Assembly (NCBI GenBank): GCA_937949585.1
Contig: CALEDW010000292.1
Coordinates: 1-7,553 of the forward strand
Origin: an uncultured Acidimicrobiia bacterium
GTDB lineage: Bacteria > Actinomycetota > Acidimicrobiia > IMCC26256 > CALEDW01
Direction of reading: 5' to 3'
Length of the DNA stretch: 7,553 nt
Positions within the stretch are counted from its first letter, which is position 1, and the number at the start of each line of letters is the position of its first letter. This document shows, piece after piece, positions 5,793-7,553 of this stretch. A model generated the notes under the pieces. That model did not search any database. It was not told where the DNA came from and worked only from the letters and a program-made list of their open reading frames with translations. A program made the translations under genes and the position numbers.

Positions 5793-6707
5793 TCACGGGA
5801 GGCTCCGGAGCCCACGGCGGAGCGACGGTCGCACCAGCGCGCCCAGCGCGGCCCGGGCCGGCCGGCGTCCCACCGCCGCCCGGGCCGCGGTGCCCAGCGT
5901 CAGCGCGGACCAGAAGGCGGCGGTGGCGATACGCCCGTGCCGTCGGCGGTAGCACCGGACGCGGTTGACGGTCAGCAGCGCGTGGAGGTGCGGCGAGCGG
6001 TGGGCGTCGCCACCGAGGTGGACGGCACCGGCACGGGGTTCGTAGCGGATCCGCCACCCCAGCTCACGGGCGCGCAGGCAGAAGTCGGTCTCCTCCGAGT
6101 AGAGCAGGTAGCGCTCGTCCCAGGGGCCCACCTGCTCGAGGCAGGTGTGGCGTACGAGCAGGCAGGCACCGGAGGCCCAGTCGACGTCGACGGGCCGGCG
6201 GTAGACGTCGGGGTCGGTGATCATCTCGCCCCAGCGGGGGTGGCGCCCGGCGCGCTCGCCGCCGAGCAGCGCCTCGCCGAGGACCCGGGTCACGCTCGGC
6301 GCCCGGCGCAGCGACCACTCGAGCCGGCCGGCGGCGTCCACCAGCCGGGGCGCGACGATCCCCACCCGGGGGTCGTCGAGGACCCGCAGCATCGTGGGGA
6401 CCGCAGCCGTGTGCAGGCGCAGGTCGGGGTTGCAGATCAGCAGCGGCCCCCGGAGCGGCCGCACCCCTGCGCCGGCGTTCACCCCGGCGGCGTAGCCGGC
6501 GTTGCAACCCAGCTCCACCACCGTCGCCGAGGGGAGGAGGCGGGCCGCCGCCTCGGCGCTGTCGTCGGACGACGCCGAGTCGACCACCACGATCTCGTGA
6601 TCCACCCCGGCGAGCGCGGCGGGCAGGTGCTCGGCGAAGGCCGGGAGCAGCGGCGCGCTGTCGTGGAGCACGAGCAGCACCCGGACGGGCCCGGCCGGTG
6701 TGCTCAC
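5793..6707 (-). CDS. Glycosyltransferase family 2, rhamnosyltransferase-like (WbbL type)
   Basis: Predicted inverting GT-A glycosyltransferase, 304 aa. Motifs in order: VRVLLVLHDS (8-17), EIVVVDSASSDDS (38-50; nucleotide-binding Asp43), LGCNAGYAAGVNAG (66-79), ICNPDLRL (91-98; the NPD that stands for the DXD metal site), VDWASGACLLVR (175-186) and DERYLLYSEETDFCLRAR (197-214; acidic EETD at 205-208, probable catalytic base region), then VHLGGDAH (229-236). This set is typical of the dTDP-rhamnose-using WbbL-like group, so rhamnose is the best guess for the donor, not proven. The tail (about 250-304) is basic with an amphipathic or weakly hydrophobic helix (FWSALTLGTAARAAVG), suggesting membrane association. 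The GTG start at 6707 overlaps the TGA of the upstream ligase gene as GTGA, which indicates translational coupling. No strong Shine-Dalgarno is visible. Longer in-frame upstream sequence is only the shadow of the ligase gene. Confidence 0.9.
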   Translation of the reverse strand: MSTPAGPVRVLLVLHDSAPLLPAFAEHLPAALAGVDHEIVVVDSASSDDSAEAAARLLPSATVVELGCNAGYAAGVNAGAGVRPLRGPLLICNPDLRLHTAAVPTMLRVLDDPRVGIVAPRLVDAAGRLEWSLRRAPSVTRVLGEALLGGERAGRHPRWGEMITDPDVYRRPVDVDWASGACLLVRHTCLEQVGPWDERYLLYSEETDFCLRARELGWRIRYEPRAGAVHLGGDAHRSPHLHALLTVNRVRCYRRRHGRIATAAFWSALTLGTAARAAVGRRPARAALGALVRPSLRRGLRSLP

Positions 6708-7553
6708 GGATCCGTGGCGCGGCTGAGGCGCCACGACGCTCCGGCAAGCCCGAGGCACAGTGCGATCGTGCCCGTGAGCATCGGGTAGCCGAGCGCGTCG
6801 AACGTCGGGTAGGCCGCGAAGGCCGCCAGGATCGAGGCGGCCACCGCGTTCGCGAGGTGACCGGCAGCCGGGTCGGTGGCGCGGAACCGGCGGGCCGCGC
6901 CGCGGGCGGTCCAGAAGCCGACGAGGAACATCACGATCAGGGCGGCGAGCCCCACGACGCCGGTCTCGACGGCGGTGGCCAGCCACTGGTTGTCGAGCGG
7001 CACGATGCCCGGCCAGTTCTCGGGCAGGAGGGTCCCGAACCCGCGCCCGAGCCACGGCCGCTCGTGGACGAGCCCGAACGCCACCGGGTACCGGTTCACC
7101 CGGGCCTGGTAGCTGGAGTCGGAGGTGAGGTTGGTGAACAGTCCCCGCAGCGTGCCGATGAGCCCCGGGACGAGGATGCGCATCGCCACGGTGAAGGCGG
7201 CCACGGCGGCGAGGGCGTTGACCCGGCGGCGGGCGTCCCAGGCCGTCAAGAGCACGATCCCGGCCGCGAGGCTCCCGATGATCGCCGAGCGTGACAGCGA
7301 CATCGGGATCGCCGCCCCCGTCACCAGCACGGGGATCCACCGCCGGCGCCGAGGCGGTCCGTCGGGGTGCAGTGCGAAGTGCACGGCCAGTGGCAACAGG
7401 AGTGCCATGAGCACTCCGAACTCGATCGGGTGGTTGCCCGTGGCCGTGACCCGGCGGAACTCGGCGCGCTGGTCGAGACCGTAGAGACCGACGCTCGTGC
7501 TCAGACCGGGGATCGTGTACCACGGGCGGATGTCGAGTCCGGTGAAGAACTGC
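6704..7553 (-). CDS. O-antigen ligase / Wzy-type polysaccharide polymerase family membrane protein (partial, N-terminus off the right edge)
   Basis: The frame is open from the right edge (first full codon at 7552) to TGA at 6706-6704, giving 282 visible C-terminal residues. The family (Wzy_C/PF04932 type) polymerises lipid-linked repeat units or transfers glycan outside the cytoplasmic membrane. Visible landmarks are AEFRRVTATGNHPIEFG (30-46) before a hydrophobic segment (about 47-62), SLSRSAIIGSLAAG (85-98) within another, a third at about 111-129, and then a large extracytoplasmic loop (about 135-192). That loop contains SSYQARVNRY (146-155), HERPWLGRGFGT (163-174) and PLDNQWLATAVETGVVGL (185-202). 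Arg and His residues in this loop are functionally important in characterised WaaL/Wzy proteins. Two or three further hydrophobic segments follow (about 197-215, 234-250, 257-275). It is the first visible gene of the operon and overlaps the GT2 gene by 4 nt. Polymerase versus ligase cannot be told from this fragment. Confidence 0.9.
   Translation of the reverse strand, partial: QFFTGLDIRPWYTIPGLSTSVGLYGLDQRAEFRRVTATGNHPIEFGVLMALLLPLAVHFALHPDGPPRRRRWIPVLVTGAAIPMSLSRSAIIGSLAAGIVLLTAWDARRRVNALAAVAAFTVAMRILVPGLIGTLRGLFTNLTSDSSYQARVNRYPVAFGLVHERPWLGRGFGTLLPENWPGIVPLDNQWLATAVETGVVGLAALIVMFLVGFWTARGAARRFRATDPAAGHLANAVAASILAAFAAYPTFDALGYPMLTGTIALCLGLAGASWRLSRATDP

Noticed and set aside
5616..6788. 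390-codon plus-strand open frame antisense to the GT2 gene
   Set aside because: No recognisable motif; the minus-strand frame has a full GT2 motif series.
5793..7523. 576-aa fusion-like frame extending the GT2 protein upstream through the ligase gene
   Set aside because: The added 272 residues have no motif and are out of frame with the ligase-family protein, which has clear signatures; it is not a real fusion.

Overview
The window is very GC-rich, uses GTG starts freely and packs its genes tightly, which suggests a high-GC actinobacterium. An Acidimicrobiia-like lineage is a guess from the protein flavour and is not shown by the sequence. No rRNA, tRNA, CRISPR array, transposase or integrase was seen.

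It reads as part of a cell-surface or extracellular polysaccharide (EPS/O-antigen-like) locus. From the left: a truncated lipoprotein with TolB/PD40-type beta-propeller repeats (1-519, minus), then a 140-bp gap with a GC hairpin and a 13-bp palindrome. Next is a two-gene minus-strand operon: a GT4 glycosyltransferase (660-1841) preceded in transcription by a nucleotide-sugar dehydrogenase (1838-3157) that resembles GDP-mannose 6-dehydrogenase (AlgD) more than ordinary UDP-glucose dehydrogenase. A divergent intergenic region (3158-3374) follows, carrying a perfect 10-bp inverted repeat near its centre. A second GT4 glycosyltransferase (3375-4568) is on the plus strand. It converges on a minus-strand operon made, in transcription order, of an O-antigen ligase/Wzy-type membrane protein (6704 to beyond the right edge), a GT2 rhamnosyltransferase-like enzyme (5793-6707) and a metal-dependent amidohydrolase (4592-5710).

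Together the genes outline a route in which the dehydrogenase supplies an activated uronic acid (GDP-mannuronate is the favoured inference), three glycosyltransferases build a lipid-linked oligosaccharide, and the Wzy/ligase-family protein polymerises or transfers it outside the membrane. The amidohydrolase is the odd member, with no standard role in such pathways. Two junctions are 4-nt GTGA stop/start overlaps, suggesting translational coupling. A third GTGA joins a possible short leader ORF to the plus-strand glycosyltransferase.

No wholly new system could be demonstrated. The points most worth a second look are the AlgD-like enzyme away from a visible alginate pathway, the amidohydrolase inside the locus, and the organised divergent control region (inverted repeat, mirrored leader sequence and possible leader ORF).
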